The notes under the pieces: model-generated
The model's input: only the letters and a program-made list of their open reading frames with translations
The model's database searches: none
Told to the model about the DNA's origin: nothing
Shown: one piece after another, positions 35,771 to 47,260 of the stretch
Layout: each line of letters starts with the position of its first letter
Position numbering within the stretch: the stretch's first letter is position 1
Assembly (NCBI GenBank): GCA_016617855.1
Contig: JAECUM010001808.1
Coordinates: 62,001-126,000 of the forward strand
From: Megalonaias nervosa
Taxonomy: Eukaryota; Mollusca; Bivalvia; Unionida; Unionidae
Length of the DNA stretch: 64,000 nt
Direction: 5' to 3'
Made by a program: the position numbers and the translations under genes

Positions 35771-37504
35771 CAGCATCAAAGACTCACACAATCAAAGATT
35801 TTGCGTTTTTAGTGGCAGATAACAGAAATATGCACTTCTTTGAAGAATAAACTTTCCCTTAAAAAGGGATCCACTGCATAAATTTAAAAAACCTAACTCT
35901 GCTTTTATTGTCTCTGTTTGATTCGAAATGTCGAAAAATTTTAAATTGAGCCCATGTTCAATCTAATAAGGTTAAATATTGGAAATCTGCAAGCTTGACT
36001 TAGACTATTTATGCCGATCCTAATGTTTGATATGTACTGTATGTGGCAGAAAGTTGTGTTTTTAAAATGACAACAAATTCTCTTTCAGTTTCCTGCAATT
36101 TTATATCTTATTTCATATTATGCAGTAGAGCTGCTTTAATGAGGGATCGAAGAATGAAAATGCCTTGACGATGTACATTCATTTCATTAACATTTTGTTT
36201 TAGTTTTCGCGACTTATGGTATGCAGTGTATTATTCCTGATGATGCTTAACCGAAGGACAAATTGGTTTGGTGGAATATGCACAAATAACATGAACTCCA
36301 GCTTGACTCTCTGACGATTTTAATGCACCACAGATGCCAATTAAAAGCACGAATCAAACATTGACTACCAATATCATCTAGCCTTCAATAAAAGTTAATA
36401 TGCAAACAAAATATATAATGCTCCAAAATCAATCTACGAAAAATTTAGGACTGCTCTACTTTCATTTCAAGAAAAAAGTTTTACTTTACTTCATTAAAGG
36501 GATAAGAGACAGAACACCATGTATATTTAACCATAGTCATGTTGATACACTTAAAGGGATCAATATTTACTTTCACTCAATGTCGACCATCATGCATCTT
36601 GGCACTATAATGAAGTATTCATACTGGTTACAGTATTTGTATGCATCCCACTCCCTCCCACGACGAACAGACTACTTGTGAGCTATTTTTTTCCTTATCA
36701 AATGGATCTTTGGCAGATTTTTGGTATCGAACGAACGTACTCAATTCAATTTTCAGGTCGGGTAGAGTGTTAACCCGTACTAATCAGTAAAACCGTACTA
36801 GCATGTCAAGCAGTGAATGGGAATGCGGTCAATACACAATTATCTAATTCTGCAGTCTTCACACTGTTGAGGATATATAAGGTATGCCCGTGCTATAACA
36901 TTTAAAAGGTCAAGTATTTACAACTAAATATGACTAATTTCATTACAGAGATTGCAGCATATTACTTTAGTCTAGCTGCCTCTGTGATTTTATAATGAGA
37001 ATTTGCACCATATGTGCAGTGTTCAACTTTATATCTATTTTATCTGGCTGTGTTGATTTACTAATTCCTGACATAGAAAATCATACTGGTTTGCCGATAC
37101 TTGAAAGGCACGCAAGAAGTTCCATTGTATGGGACGAATAATAATTCTAGTTCAGTTTCATTAAGAAAAATATGATTGACATATCTGTATTAGTTGACAT
37201 CGACTCATACTGATATGAGATGTACATATATCTTAAAAAATACATACCTTTATATTGAGATCACTAGTCCAAGCTGCTCACAAGTCAACCAGGAAGTTTG
37301 CGAAGTACAACAATATGGTGTACGAGAAGGGTTAATAAAAGAAATATCTACTCAATACGTTTAAATTGTAGTTAGTCACTTTGAAAAAGGTTTCCTGCTA
37401 AATATGTAATCACTTTACAACTGCTAATAAGAGCATTAATTCACTGCAAAAAAAAAAAGAAAAAAGAAAACAAGCAAATTAAGTCAAGAGATTTTACAAA
37501 GTTT
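35771..37504. other. intergenic stretch, nothing recognised
   Basis: No splice-supported exon or repeat structure was seen. It ends in an A-rich tract at 37448-37470. Confidence 0.4.
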
Positions 37505-37860
37505 TAGTAGTAGAGTGGGGCACATTAGGGACAATGGGACTTCTATGATAAAAAAGGGTCCCGGCACTTTGGGGACAATGGGAATTTAACATGGGGAAAT
37601 ATAACATAGAAATATGTAGAAACAATGGATTGGGCCCGTCTAGGGACAAGCGAATTGACGTCACGGTACTGGACACTGGCAACAGTGTTGCAAGTGGCTG
37701 ACCTCAATCGGGCGGAACACTGGCAACACTGTGCCAAGGGGCTGACTTGATTACGTGTTACTCTATAGGAACAAATAGAGACATAGACATAAAGACATAG
37801 ACATACAGGTGTGGTTAGAGACAGGGTTAGAGACTTAGACATTCATAAACAAACATAGAT
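37505..37860. repeat. terminal-type repeat shared with 61.85-62.56 kb
   Basis: The series ggcactttggggacaatggg, aatttaacatgggga, attgggcccgtctagggaca and gtactggacactggcaacag is repeated, in the same order, at 62160-62540, and its inverse occurs at 63830-64000. It lies directly before the polymerase remains and may be an end of the same large element. Confidence 0.6.
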
Positions 37861-38370
37861 TTATGAACATAAATCTATCAGACAAAATACACACACATAG
37901 ATTGGTGAATATCAATCTCTCACACAAAACATCGACTAAAATATTTTAGGCAAGAGAGTAAATCTTTTCGAGGCAATGAAGTGACCCTGAAAATGGCCTT
38001 TGGCTTTTTTGTTAACATAATTCCGTTAACATAGAGTACATCGCACGGATCTTCTTGTCTTCCTCCAACTTCGTCTGACCTCTGGGCTGTAAATTAAGAC
38101 TCTCTTCAGACAGCCTTGTCTCTCCACATAGATTCTTCGTTTCCAAAGGGTGGTCACGGTGCATTTGGTGACAGTTCACGATGTTTGACATACATAGGAT
38201 AGTCCGGGTTGAACAGCATCGACGATAGGAGGGTAGACGATTCTACATTAGTCCACATATTGTGCCGAGAGCAGGTGAAGGGAATAAGGTGAACCGCGGT
38301 TATTTATAGTGGAAGACCGGATCGAAAACGGATTGAGTTCTTTCACCAATCCAAACACGCATTATAAAAT
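37861..38370. other. region between terminal-type repeat and polymerase fragment
   Basis: On the minus strand a frame of about 55 codons ends MYSMLTELC before a stop near 38010, and contains PRGQTKLEEDKKIRAM. It looks protein-like but matches nothing I recognise. No gene is called. Confidence 0.3.
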
Positions 38371-38379
38371 TCAGTCACA

Positions 38380-38937
38380 GTGCGGAGTCTGTCTTTCAGT
38401 CCGAAGAGAGCTACCTGTGACGTCATATTCATCGGATACAGATATTATTGTGAAAAATGTAAATATGGCTATACCAATCGAGAGCAACACAAACATTGTG
38501 GATCGAAATATGAGGGATGTTTGGACTCTAAACCCTGTCTTGACAAAGGACAACAACGAGTGCATTGTCCAACTTGTCAGCGCACTTTTCGCACCCCTAC
38601 CTGTTACCAACAGCATCTGAAGACGCAAGGTTCACAACAGAAAAGTACTTGTCAGCCGCTGAGATTGTGCCCTACTTGTGGACAAGGCATAAGTACCAAT
38701 AATGCCAAAGCGCAAGTTTGTCCAGGAAAGAAAAGATGTCACATTTGTCATCAAATCGTGGACTTGGAACACCAATGCTACATTAAAAAATACCAACCCC
38801 AACAGGAAGAAGAAGAAGAAGATGACCAGAAGAAAGTGAATTTCATCTTTTTCGATTTCAAATGCATGCAAGAGACCGGCATTCACATTCCTAATTTCTG
38901 CATGGCTCAACGAGCGTGCAAGAAGTGCATCCAATAG
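38380..38937 (+). pseudogene. Polinton/Maverick-like protein-primed DNA polymerase B, N-terminal zinc region and Exo I
   Basis: A cysteine/histidine-rich region (YYCEKCKYGY; HCPTCQRTF; LCPTCGQG; RCHICHQIV) is followed by an acidic run and then NFIFFDFKCMQETG, the Exo I motif, which normally has a D-x-E pair and here reads D-F-K. The frame ends in stops at 38937. This organisation is known from polymerases of Polintons and related virus-like elements of aquatic invertebrates. The change at the catalytic glutamate and the stops indicate a dead copy. Confidence 0.75.
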
Positions 38938-39011
38938 CCTATCTTTAGTCATTGCCCACACTGTAGCAAGATTCCTGGAGGACGTGAAAATATCTTTCGG
39001 GGGACTAACAC

Positions 39012-39360
39012 GCTGACCTAATTCGTCCAATGGATCTTAGACCCCATCGACAAGAGGTGGAGCCAAGAGGACTTCGAACATTACAGAGATTGTCATCGCT
39101 ATGCCACGGTGATGGCTTACAATTTCTCAGGATACGTTGGGCAATTTCCTCTTAAATACTATACAGAACAAAACACTGAACGTTCTAAAGTCACCTTGAA
39201 CGGAGCCAAGCTCATTTCCATGCAAGTGGGACATGTGCAGTTTAAAGACTCAATGAATTACTTGGCCATGCCATTGAGCCGAATGCCTAAAACGTTTGGA
39301 ATGGCAGAAATGGACAATTGCTATTTTCCACATTTTTTCAATACCAAGGCCAATCAACAC
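39012..39360 (+). pseudogene. Polinton-like DNA polymerase B, Exo II to Exo III region
   Basis: After a stop near 39018 the frame reads through FVQWILDPIDKRW and AYNFSGYVGQFPL (Exo II, normally GYD, here GYV) to FKDSMNYLAMPLSRMPKTFG and YFPHFFNTKANQ. Beyond this the resemblance stops. The palm domain, with its polymerase motifs, is absent, so only the exonuclease half survives and two catalytic acidic residues are changed. Confidence 0.75.
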
Positions 39361-39529
39361 GCCGTTCTCCCCCAATCACTTCACTTTACCTTACGGACAC
39401 GTCGATATTGGTCAGCATATAAAAAGGGAAAACGTCCAAGACCGATTGTCCATTATAACTACAAACCCTAAGAGAGAAAAGAAGAATACTTTTAAATAGA
39501 CAACACCATTCAAGTTCGGTGATTCTCAA

Positions 39530-39949
39530 ATGGAGTACGATGCTATAACTTGCGATGGCAGGGATGAAGTACGCAGTGACCTCAGCGATTTAGTACCACA
39601 TCATGGTAACTTTGCTATGACTACTACTACAATATCTATCATGGAGAATGATGTTGTGCGTGTCAACTGGACAGATGCGAAAGCGATGTCACTCCTTATC
39701 GTACATCTTTTCACTTTACTGGTTTTCATTTTCAATGTCATCTTCCACGTGAAACCATGCGACTACCACCCTTCAGTTGCGGTGTGTCACTTCAACATTG
39801 GAAGGAGAAAGTTTCCGCTTACCTGGAACATGCTCGATGGTCTCCGCACTGTCACCACCTACCTTTACGTCCTCAGTAATCTCTGTATGGATACTTTACA
39901 AGAGAACATTGGTGGTTTGTCTGTGGAGTTGAGAGAACGCATTTACTGA
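39530..39949 (+). other. 140-codon open frame after the polymerase fragment, unassigned
   Basis: The frame starts with ATG at 39530 (MEYDAITCDGRDEVRSDL), has a hydrophobic stretch (SLLIVHLFTLLVFIFNVIF) and ends with the GLSVELRERIY motif that opens the duplicated domain downstream. A second frame over part of the same DNA also looks protein-like, so a frameshift is probable and the membrane-like stretch may be an artefact. Confidence 0.3.
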
Positions 39950-40355
39950 GAGTTGTTCCAAATACAAGTTCAACGCAAAGAACAATTGCATCCGTTACGT
40001 CACCAATGTTTGAACCACTGGTACCTAAATGCTATAGGAGGACTGATTCATGTGAAAGCGTTCCAGTGGTCAGACATTGTTCAAATGGACGAGGAACAGA
40101 AGACTTTGGTTGCTACTCAATCTACTTCTTACAGGCTAGCCATACTACACTGAATTCCAGAGGAAGAGTTAGAGGATTACCAAACTCTATTACACGGACT
40201 AATCTTGTTTCAAGAGGAAATGTCTGTGCGACGTGTGGCGTGTGAGTGTGTGACCAAGCAATTTGGATTCGCTACTGGAATACGATCAGTTCTGTGCAAA
40301 AAGTACATTTATTACCTCCGACAAAAGAAAGACATTGCTGTGAATGTCTAGTTTA
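39910..40355 (+). pseudogene. unknown domain, copy 1 (starts F-box-like)
   Basis: The copy begins LSVELRERIY, has an in-frame TGA at once, and continues IQVQRKEQLHPLRHQCLNHW, FQWSDIVQMDEEQK and PEEELEDYQTLLHG, to VACECVTKQFGFATGI. The LxxELRERIY start is like the beginning of an F-box, a resemblance only. It is about 450 bp long and paralogous to the next copy. It contains stops and one frame change. Confidence 0.5.
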
Positions 40356-40374
40356 GAATAGTACATTCAGAATC

Positions 40375-40811
40375 TACCTCTAGAACTGAGAGAACGCATT
40401 TACCGAGAATTTGTTAAAATACAAGTCCAGTGCAAAGAACAATTGCATTTTTCACGTCACCCATGTTGGAACTACTTTTACCTAAATGGTATAAGAGGAC
40501 TGATTCATTTAAAAGTATTCCATTGGTCAGACATTGATGAATTACGTGAACTTCATAAAGTTTTGGATGCCACTCATTCTACTTACAAGGTGACCACAGT
40601 ACATCGAATTCCATCGGAAGAGTTAGAGGATTACCAAACTCTCTTCCACGAACAATTCTTGGTTCAAGCGGAAACTTCTGTGCGATGTGTGGTATGTGAG
40701 TTAGTGACTAAACAATTTTGGTACGGTACTGAAATCAAACTGCTTCTGTTCAAAAAGTGCGTTTATTACCGTCAAAGAAAGAGGGTAAAAACACTGGCTA
40801 CCATGCCATGA
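40375..40811 (+). CDS. unknown domain, copy 2 (longest open copy)
   Basis: The open frame runs from LPLELRERIYREFVKIQVQC to CVYYRQRKRVKTLATMP and a TGA at 40809-40811. The offset from copy 1 is about 457 bp. Conserved blocks are GLIHLKVFHWSDID, RIPSEELEDYQTL and CVVCELVTKQFWYG. No obvious start codon precedes the conserved part; a TTG at 40443 is inside the domain. It may be a capsid-region or accessory gene of the element, or a captured F-box-like gene. Function is unknown. Confidence 0.45.
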
Positions 40812-40823
40812 CCTTTATCACTC

Positions 40824-41099
40824 GTGATACAACAGATTCCTTGGAAGGGAATCAATGACATTATTCAGACTGTGGAGGATTACCAACGCTTATTACGAGA
40901 ACTGCGTCCATCGAATTGGGGTCGACGTGTGGTGTGTGTCATAGTGACTCGCTTTCTGGGATTTCGTTTAACAGCCGATTCCTTGTGGGCTCGGTGCGAT
41001 CTGTACATTCCGGGAGGGCCAATGTGTGACTGTGCCAAGAGTAGAGTCTCTAAGAACATGACAAACTGTCCCTATGGCACCAAAAATGTTGTAAAGTGA
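40824..41099 (+). pseudogene. unknown domain, diverged partial copy 3
   Basis: VEDYQRLLRELRPSNWGRRV followed by VCVIVTRFLGFRLTADS aligns by eye with the EDYQTLF...RCVVCELVTKQFW part of copies 1 and 2. Only the C-terminal half is present. It ends with a cysteine-containing tail (GGPMCDCAKSRVSKN) and a stop at 41097-41099. Confidence 0.4.
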
Positions 41100-41109
41100 C
41101 TTGCTTATA

Positions 41110-41310
41110 CATGTATCATGTCCAACTCAGTCATATTATCCTAACACCAGGCAGACCAGTCCTAACACTAACCTCTTAATGCTGAGTGCCAAGCGAGGCA
41201 GTTGCTAGTACCATTTTATAAGTCTTTGGTATGACTCAGCCTAGATTCGAACCCGCGACCTCCTTCATCCAAGGAGGATGCTCTAACCACTTAGGCTACC
41301 AGAGCGGTCA
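41110..41310 (-). repeat. tRNA-derived SINE, same family as 3160-3245
   Basis: The minus-strand head has GGTAGCCTAAGTGGTTAGAGC (A box) and GGTCGCGGGTTCGAATC (B box), then GAGTCATACCAAAGACTTAT and a tail with CTTGGCACTCAGCATTAAGA. This head-plus-tail structure is common in bivalve genomes (from general knowledge). The anticodon-like region is not a credible tRNA. Confidence 0.75.
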
Positions 41311-41366
41311 AGGCAAATATGACTCTCTGCAGTCATATTAATGTAATAATAAAAAATAAACATTAC

Positions 41367-41487
41367 CATTAAGTGCTTCATACTGACTTGTCCCTATTCG
41401 ATTGGATTGCAGAGCTTCGTATTCTGTGGTGTTGATATCATTTCTGAAGGCAGTATTGACATACTCAGGGTCATTGTTGCCAAGGGT
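41367..41487 (-). CDS. tyrosine-rich cytoplasmic-tail exon of an upstream receptor-like gene
   Basis: The acceptor is ATATATTTAG|ACCC at 41488 and the candidate donor AATG|GTAATG at 41366; it starts in phase 0 and ends in phase 1. It encodes TLGNNDPEYVNTAF, then TTEYEALQ and TSQYEALN. The two YEAL motifs are separated by nine residues, close to an ITAM-like arrangement, and PEYVN fits a Grb2-type SH2 site. Tails of this type occur in molluscan Ig/EGF receptor-like proteins. If the donor is not used, the frame stops about ten codons later. It belongs to a gene upstream of the main Ig gene. Confidence 0.6.
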
Positions 41488-41499
41488 CTAAATATATAA

Positions 41500-42798
41500 A
41501 AGACTAAAATTTGAAAAGATTCATGCAAGGTTTTGCTAATAATAAATTTAAAATATAACAAGATTGAATATGAACATATCCTGATTAGAAAAGTATGGTT
41601 GGAGCTGGCTCACTTGTTACTGTCTTTTCTGGCTCAATCAAACGAAAGTGAATAAATTTGATGGTCATGTCTTTTCTGGCTCTCCTAAAAATGTTAATAA
41701 ATTTGAGGGCATGACTTTTCTAGCTCATTCAATAAAACTTTTATTATATTCAATGACTAAAGTGCATAGAAGGTGAATTTCTTTACTATGTGGGCTTTGC
41801 ATTTCTCAACCACTCTATTAAAAACTAATTAATTCAATGGGTGAGTGTTTTCTATTTTAATGAGTAAACTAATATCAAATTGAGTCCCTTGACCACTCCA
41901 CCGAATATTGTCTAATGACACCACAACATAAGTAAAAATTAAATAATGACACAAAGCCACATTTGTGGTAACTTCAAAAGTGGTTTGAGAGATGATATAA
42001 ATGCTTCACAAGTTTAACACAGAAGCAACAGTCTCAGTGGTAAGAGACAGTAATATAGTTTACACCTTTGGATGAAATAAAACAATATTGAAAGTTATTT
42101 TTGTTACAAAATACCATTCAATGGAATAAAATGTAAAATTGTTATGTCCAAGCACAGAAAAGATATTGTGCAGTGTTTCAGAAAAGCTGAAGATTTTTTT
42201 TGTTCTTCAGATTACATTCAATGATGATAAAACACAGTTAAGCATCATCAGTTTGATAACAAGAGTGATAAAACTATGTGCGAAGAAAAAGGAATGATCC
42301 TGTATTTGAATAAGGAATGCATCATACATTTGAAGAAGAAATATATCGTGCATTTGAAGAAGGAATAAATCGTGCATTTGAAGATAGAATAAATCATGTA
42401 TTTGAAGAAGAAATAAATTAAGTATTTGATGTGAATAAACATACAAATATGTAATAAGTTAAATTTACAGTACATCATGAAGATCTGGTAAAATTTTAGT
42501 GATTTATAAAATTTGAGATCAATCTAAAATCATAGATATGTTTGAAAGTATTAAAGAATTGCCAAAATTAAAAGTTCCAGCAATTAATGGATTTCCAGTT
42601 TGTTTGTTGATAAAGACAATTTATCAAGCATGTTCTCTGGGTGAATTTATACCATTTGGTAGGTTATAACAAAGGTGAGAAATAACATATTAGAATTAAA
42701 ATTCAACAGAGAATCTACAAGTGAATTTGACAAAGCAGTAAGCAGAATTTGAATGTATTTGCATAAGAAAAGCCCATTTCATAAAAGAATTAGGGTTA

Positions 42799-42801
<3 letters not shown>
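41500..42801. other. non-coding stretch, nothing recognised
   Basis: Short irregular repeats occur at 42290-42440 (gaagaaggaataaatcgtgcatttgaa, about six copies of ~25-30 bp) and at 41600-41720. No gene is supported. Confidence 0.45.

Positions 42802-42868
<67 letters not shown>
42802..42868. repeat. (TA)n microsatellite
   Basis: About 33 TA units. Confidence 0.95.
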
Positions 42869-42871
<3 letters not shown>

Positions 42872-43147
42872 GGATAAGAGACTGAAAACATTAACAAGTA
42901 TCTAATCTTGCCCTGCAACCCCCTTTAACGCATTAACTGGGTTAACTCAACTTAATGAAGTCAAGAAATAAATGAATTCAATGAGATAATAATTACTGCA
43001 CTGAAAAGATTTGTCTGCATACAAGTCATTCAGTATTTGTGATGGTTGGTAAAGCCTTTTATAGAACCTCAACATTTTGGGACACTATTGTCCTAAATCA
43101 GAATTTAACATTACCAGTGTAACTATGGTCTTCTTTGTGAATGGAAC

Positions 43148-43307
43148 AAAGTATGGGTGCGCTTAGCTTCTCTGTGGAACTTGAGCAATGTGTGACACAA
43201 GAACCCCTATTTTTTGTCTTCGGATTTTGTAAATTTTAAATTCCCTAAGGGGCTCTTGTGTCCCACATTGCTTAAGCTCCACAGAGAGCTAAACACACCC
43301 ATATTTT
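43148..43307. repeat. hairpin/MITE-like inverted repeat, ~60-bp arms
   Basis: The left arm (43148-43208, with gtgcgcttagcttctctgtg) and right arm (43245-43307, with cacagagagctaaacacacc) pair with a handful of mismatches around a loop of about 36 nt. No target duplication was recognised. Confidence 0.8.
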
Positions 43308-43341
43308 TTCAGTGATGTTCTGCATTGCCTGACATAAGCAG

Positions 43342-43603
43342 ATTGTTATTTGCACAAGTATATCCTAGTGGTTTTTGTTATTTGCACAAGCATATCCTAG
43401 TGGTTTTTGTTATTTGCACAAGCATATCCTAGTGGTTTTGTTATTTGCACAAGCATATCCTAGTGGTTTTTGTTATTTGCTCAAGTATATCCTAGTGCTT
43501 TTTGTTATTTGCACAAGCATATCCTAGTGGTTTTTGTTATTTGCACAAGCACATCCTAGTGGTTTTTGTTATTTGCACAAGTATATCCTACTGGTTTTGC
43601 TGA
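43342..43603. repeat. 32-bp tandem array, 8 copies
   Basis: The unit is ttgttatttgcacaagcata plus tcctagtggttt, with few differences between copies. It starts about 35 bp after the hairpin. Confidence 0.95.
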
Positions 43604-44690
43604 TTAGATGAAAATCCATATTTGCAAATTTTTATGTCATATTATTTTAAGTAATGCTTACAATTTGGAACCCAAAAATTGTAATATTAAAAAAAAAATC
43701 CTTATCAACATTTCAATGTTCTTTTAACCCAATTTGTGATAATTATATGCCACTTCTAGGTACCTAATATTCATACCAAAGGTAACAGTTTGTTAAAATG
43801 CCATCACTCAGAATGATTTAGTGTTAGTTGTTTTTCTTCATTTCTTTTTACTTTCTTTTATTTTACATGAAATACCTGAATTTTTGTTTTTTCTAAAATT
43901 AATTTCAATTGGTAAATATTTATTTTAGGTCATTATAAATTAAAAGCTGTGAACACTCGAAAAACTTTGCTGCACTTGGTCACAATTATGAACACAGAGA
44001 TTAGCATATCAGAAATGCAATATCATAATAATGTATCCAACATCACACTAAATTACACTAACGCTTAAGAGAAACTCACTCAGTAAAGTCCCTCCAAACT
44101 AGTGGAACTAAATATCATACATAACACAAGTTGGTAAAATATATTAATTTTAAATTACCTCCTTAAACTTCAGTCAACTTTTCTCTCAGAATGCAAGTTG
44201 CCACTTTGTTGCTGCATCCTAAATCTTTGATTCTTAATAGTTTCCTATGTTATCTATATTTAATTTGAATTCGTTTGTTAGTCTTTATAATTTATTTTTT
44301 ATATTTCATTACATGCTACTGTAATATAACATTAACCTTGTCCAAAATTAAGTTTATTTTCTACTTTACCTGAATTATCGATTTTTTATTTTAGTCTGTA
44401 AACAACTAATACACAGCTAAAATATTCTCTATGTGTATGGGTTTGATATCAGGATCATTATTAATAGAAGCAAACATGTTTATTTGGATCTGGGTCTAGG
44501 TTATTGAATTCCCCTACAATTTACCTGGTGTACCTGACGTATTCCAGGATATATATTATAATTTTAGTAATAGATTTCTAATTATAACTAAGATTTTAAA
44601 CATTATGAGCCTTCTAGATTGTTATTTTCCATTCGGTGATGGGTTTGTTTAGAAATGCTAATTGTGACCTTAGGTAAAGTAGAAGACTAT
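43604..44690. other. AT-rich stretch, nothing recognised
   Basis: No supported coding or repeat feature. Confidence 0.4.
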
Positions 44691-44799
44691 ATAATCTTGT
44701 TGCTGGAAATAATATTCATTCGTGCTTTAAGATCTAACAGAATCAGCTGTATTATTGTTGTATCAAGAAGTTTATTTGAGCTGGAATTTATTTCTTCAA

Positions 44800-45220
44800 A
44801 TTATTTAATTCAGTGATGTTTGTCCGCGGAAATGCAGAGTGCTCAGAAAAAATGTAATTCTTGGACAGAGACATTCATTAGGATTTATAGTGAATTCAAA
44901 ACAGGAATTATATTACTGTGTTTCAACAACAGACTGTTGACACATCAACACCTTATGAGCTATCACTGGTTCATCAACACTTTCATTGTTGGACTTAATT
45001 TGGATTTCAACTAAAGTTTATTCAGAACTTTAAATTGTTAGGACTTGTGTCTGTAATTCTATGATTATTTTGAGATTTAATTCGCAATAAAGCAAGTTCT
45101 TCCTTATTCATTGTCACTTTGTATTCTAGGGAAAAAATTATTTGTTACATTTTACTAAGCTTGTTGCTTTTCACTCTTTTCTGTTACTTATTTTAAGAGC
45201 ATAGACTTGTAACACCTAGC
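44800..45220. repeat. dispersed repeat, copy A (second copy at 56680-57070)
   Basis: Shared blocks in the same order include cttggacagagacattcatt, aacaacagactgttgacaca, ttgttaggacttgtgtctgt and ttctagggaaaaaattattt, then cttttctgttacttatttta. It may be an LTR or a non-autonomous element; ends and target duplication were not found. Confidence 0.55.
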
Positions 45221-45595
45221 AAACCCAAATCCACTACGGTCAACAGGTGACTAATGGCATGCTATGAGAACATATAGTAGCAACTTAGTACGTGTTATTT
45301 CTATTTCACTGGATGAATATTTCAATACTTTTGATGAGCTGAGTCATGATATAAGAATATAAGAATGATGGGTGTCATATGATATTTTGAGTCTTGAGAC
45401 ATGATATAAGAATGCTGGGTGTTACATTATATTTTGAGGAGCAATCCCTCATTATCATTATGACTGGTTAATACCTCATAAAATACATGAAACCAAATTA
45501 TAATCATTTAGTAATCTCACAGGGAAAAGGGTTTATGAAAAACTGTTTACAAATTTGATATGGATCAGACAAGCTAACGAAAGCATAATACACAC
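45221..45595. other. candidate intron of the upstream gene
   Basis: A local duplication (catgatataagaat...gatgggtgt) lies at 45345-45440. Nothing else is seen. Confidence 0.4.
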
Positions 45596-45612
45596 CTCCA
45601 TCCTCGTGTTTT
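45596..45612 (-). CDS. 17-nt candidate microexon of the upstream receptor-like gene
   Basis: TTTTCATTACAG precedes AAAACACGAGGATGGAG, which is followed by GTGTGT. Starting in phase 1 and ending in phase 0 it adds NTRME and joins in frame to the phase-0 exon at 41487. The donor is weaker than consensus. The phase fit is the main support; an exon of this size can occur by chance. Confidence 0.35.
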
Positions 45613-47260
45613 CTGTAATGAAAATAGAAATCTGCATATGGTACATCTTTTTGTTATTTGTTCTCCATCATTAAGTCATATTTGTTAAACTGTGGAATTG
45701 TAATTAAATAATATAATAAATAATAAGTAAAAATAAAGAATAACTGGATTTCAGGTTGAATATGTATGTCTAGTGTTTCGAGAATCCTCCAAATAGTTTA
45801 TCATGATTTCCAAAACAGCTAACCTGTCTGCCATATTAAATATCCTCGAGATATCATTTCATTTAGATTCCACTTAAGTTCTCAAGGGTGATGTGTGGAT
45901 AAAGTTTTATAAGACTCCTAACTAGTTGTCTGCATTTACTCTCCTATTCTTGGATGGTACATCTATAGAGCTACACATACTTGAAATCTGAAAAATTACA
46001 AACATGTTTTGTAAAAGCCACATGTAATTTTTTTATAAAAGCCACATGCATGTTTATAAAATCCACAAGTATTTTTAGTTTCCTTCGCAAGATCACTTAC
46101 TGGTGACAACTAATGACATCCATGGTAGTTATTAAGTTTTACACTTAACAAGCTCTCAATTGTTTTCCGGACCGATTTCCCTTGAATCACTTTGTATTGT
46201 GTAGAATGGAAAATGTACTCACTGTACCAGTGTTAGAAGTTGCATCCTTTAATAACTCAAATAAATCACTGACACAGTTATCATTATATTTGTGTTCGTA
46301 TGAAACTATGCTCTACAGTTTGAACCTCGAAAAATATTTGTAAATTTCATGCTCCCAAATTTGAAAATTTCGAGTCACAAGGATTTTCCTCACAATAGTA
46401 CCAGTGCAGATCTTTGCTTAACTCAAGAAGAACACTTACTAAATTTGTTTTGTTTTTATTTTTCTACTTTTTCAAATCTGAAATCTCAAAAGTTCTTTTA
46501 TTTAGTATCAATACAATTGTTTTTATCTATAGTTTAACAGACGAAAATAATCCCAAAAAATCTGATCATTATTGAAGATACAATAAAAAAAGCAATATTA
46601 TTTTCTTATGAAAAACATGACTGAGACATTTAATGTGTCATTGAAGGATCTGCTGGATCAAGAAAATGCTGATGAAAACAATTTACATGTATGTATCAAA
46701 TTCTTGTGATAATGTAATTGCTGGAACTGGTCAGGGCTTTTCTGTTGTAAAACAAAATTTGGTAGATACTTTGGACAATCATTACTAGCAAGGCAACATT
46801 TCCTGTAAAATTTTGCTTTGGAAGAAACTGGATGTTTATTTCTTTTCTCTGGTTTTCTTATCCTTAACCCTGAAGAAACATGAAAGCCAGATGATGGGTA
46901 TTCCAAACAAGAGACCCAAGAATGCCTGATATTCATTTAAAAGCCTGAAGTACATAGCTGCTGCTTGCGCTATAAAAGAAGTCATTTATAGAACCAGCTT
47001 TATGCCCTGAATCACTCCCTGCCCCTGGGGTCTATACCCTGATTTATAATTTAACATGTCCTGGATCATATCCTACCCCAGGGGACTAGACCTTGTTTTA
47101 TAATTTAACATAATACCATGTTTATATTATATCCTCTTTATTGGTATTACAAGGGGAGTTAATCAGTAAAGTCAACATTTCCTGGATCTGTCAGTTTAAG
47201 CTCCTGCACTGGAAACATAACTTGAAAACTACTGGGCTTCTCACTCAAGGAATCATTGGT
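45613..47260. other. non-coding stretch with short duplications
   Basis: Three copies of a taaaagccacatg motif lie at 46010-46075, and a duplicated cctgg...ttataatttaaca block at 47000-47110. No exon was identified. Confidence 0.4.

Noticed and set aside
38309..38620. 103-codon frame overlapping the polymerase fragment
   Set aside because: It overlaps the cysteine-rich polymerase frame, which has clear zinc-ligand motifs; this one has none.
41226..41310. Functional tRNA gene
   Set aside because: It shares its tail with another copy at 3160-3245, so it is a SINE head rather than a tRNA gene.
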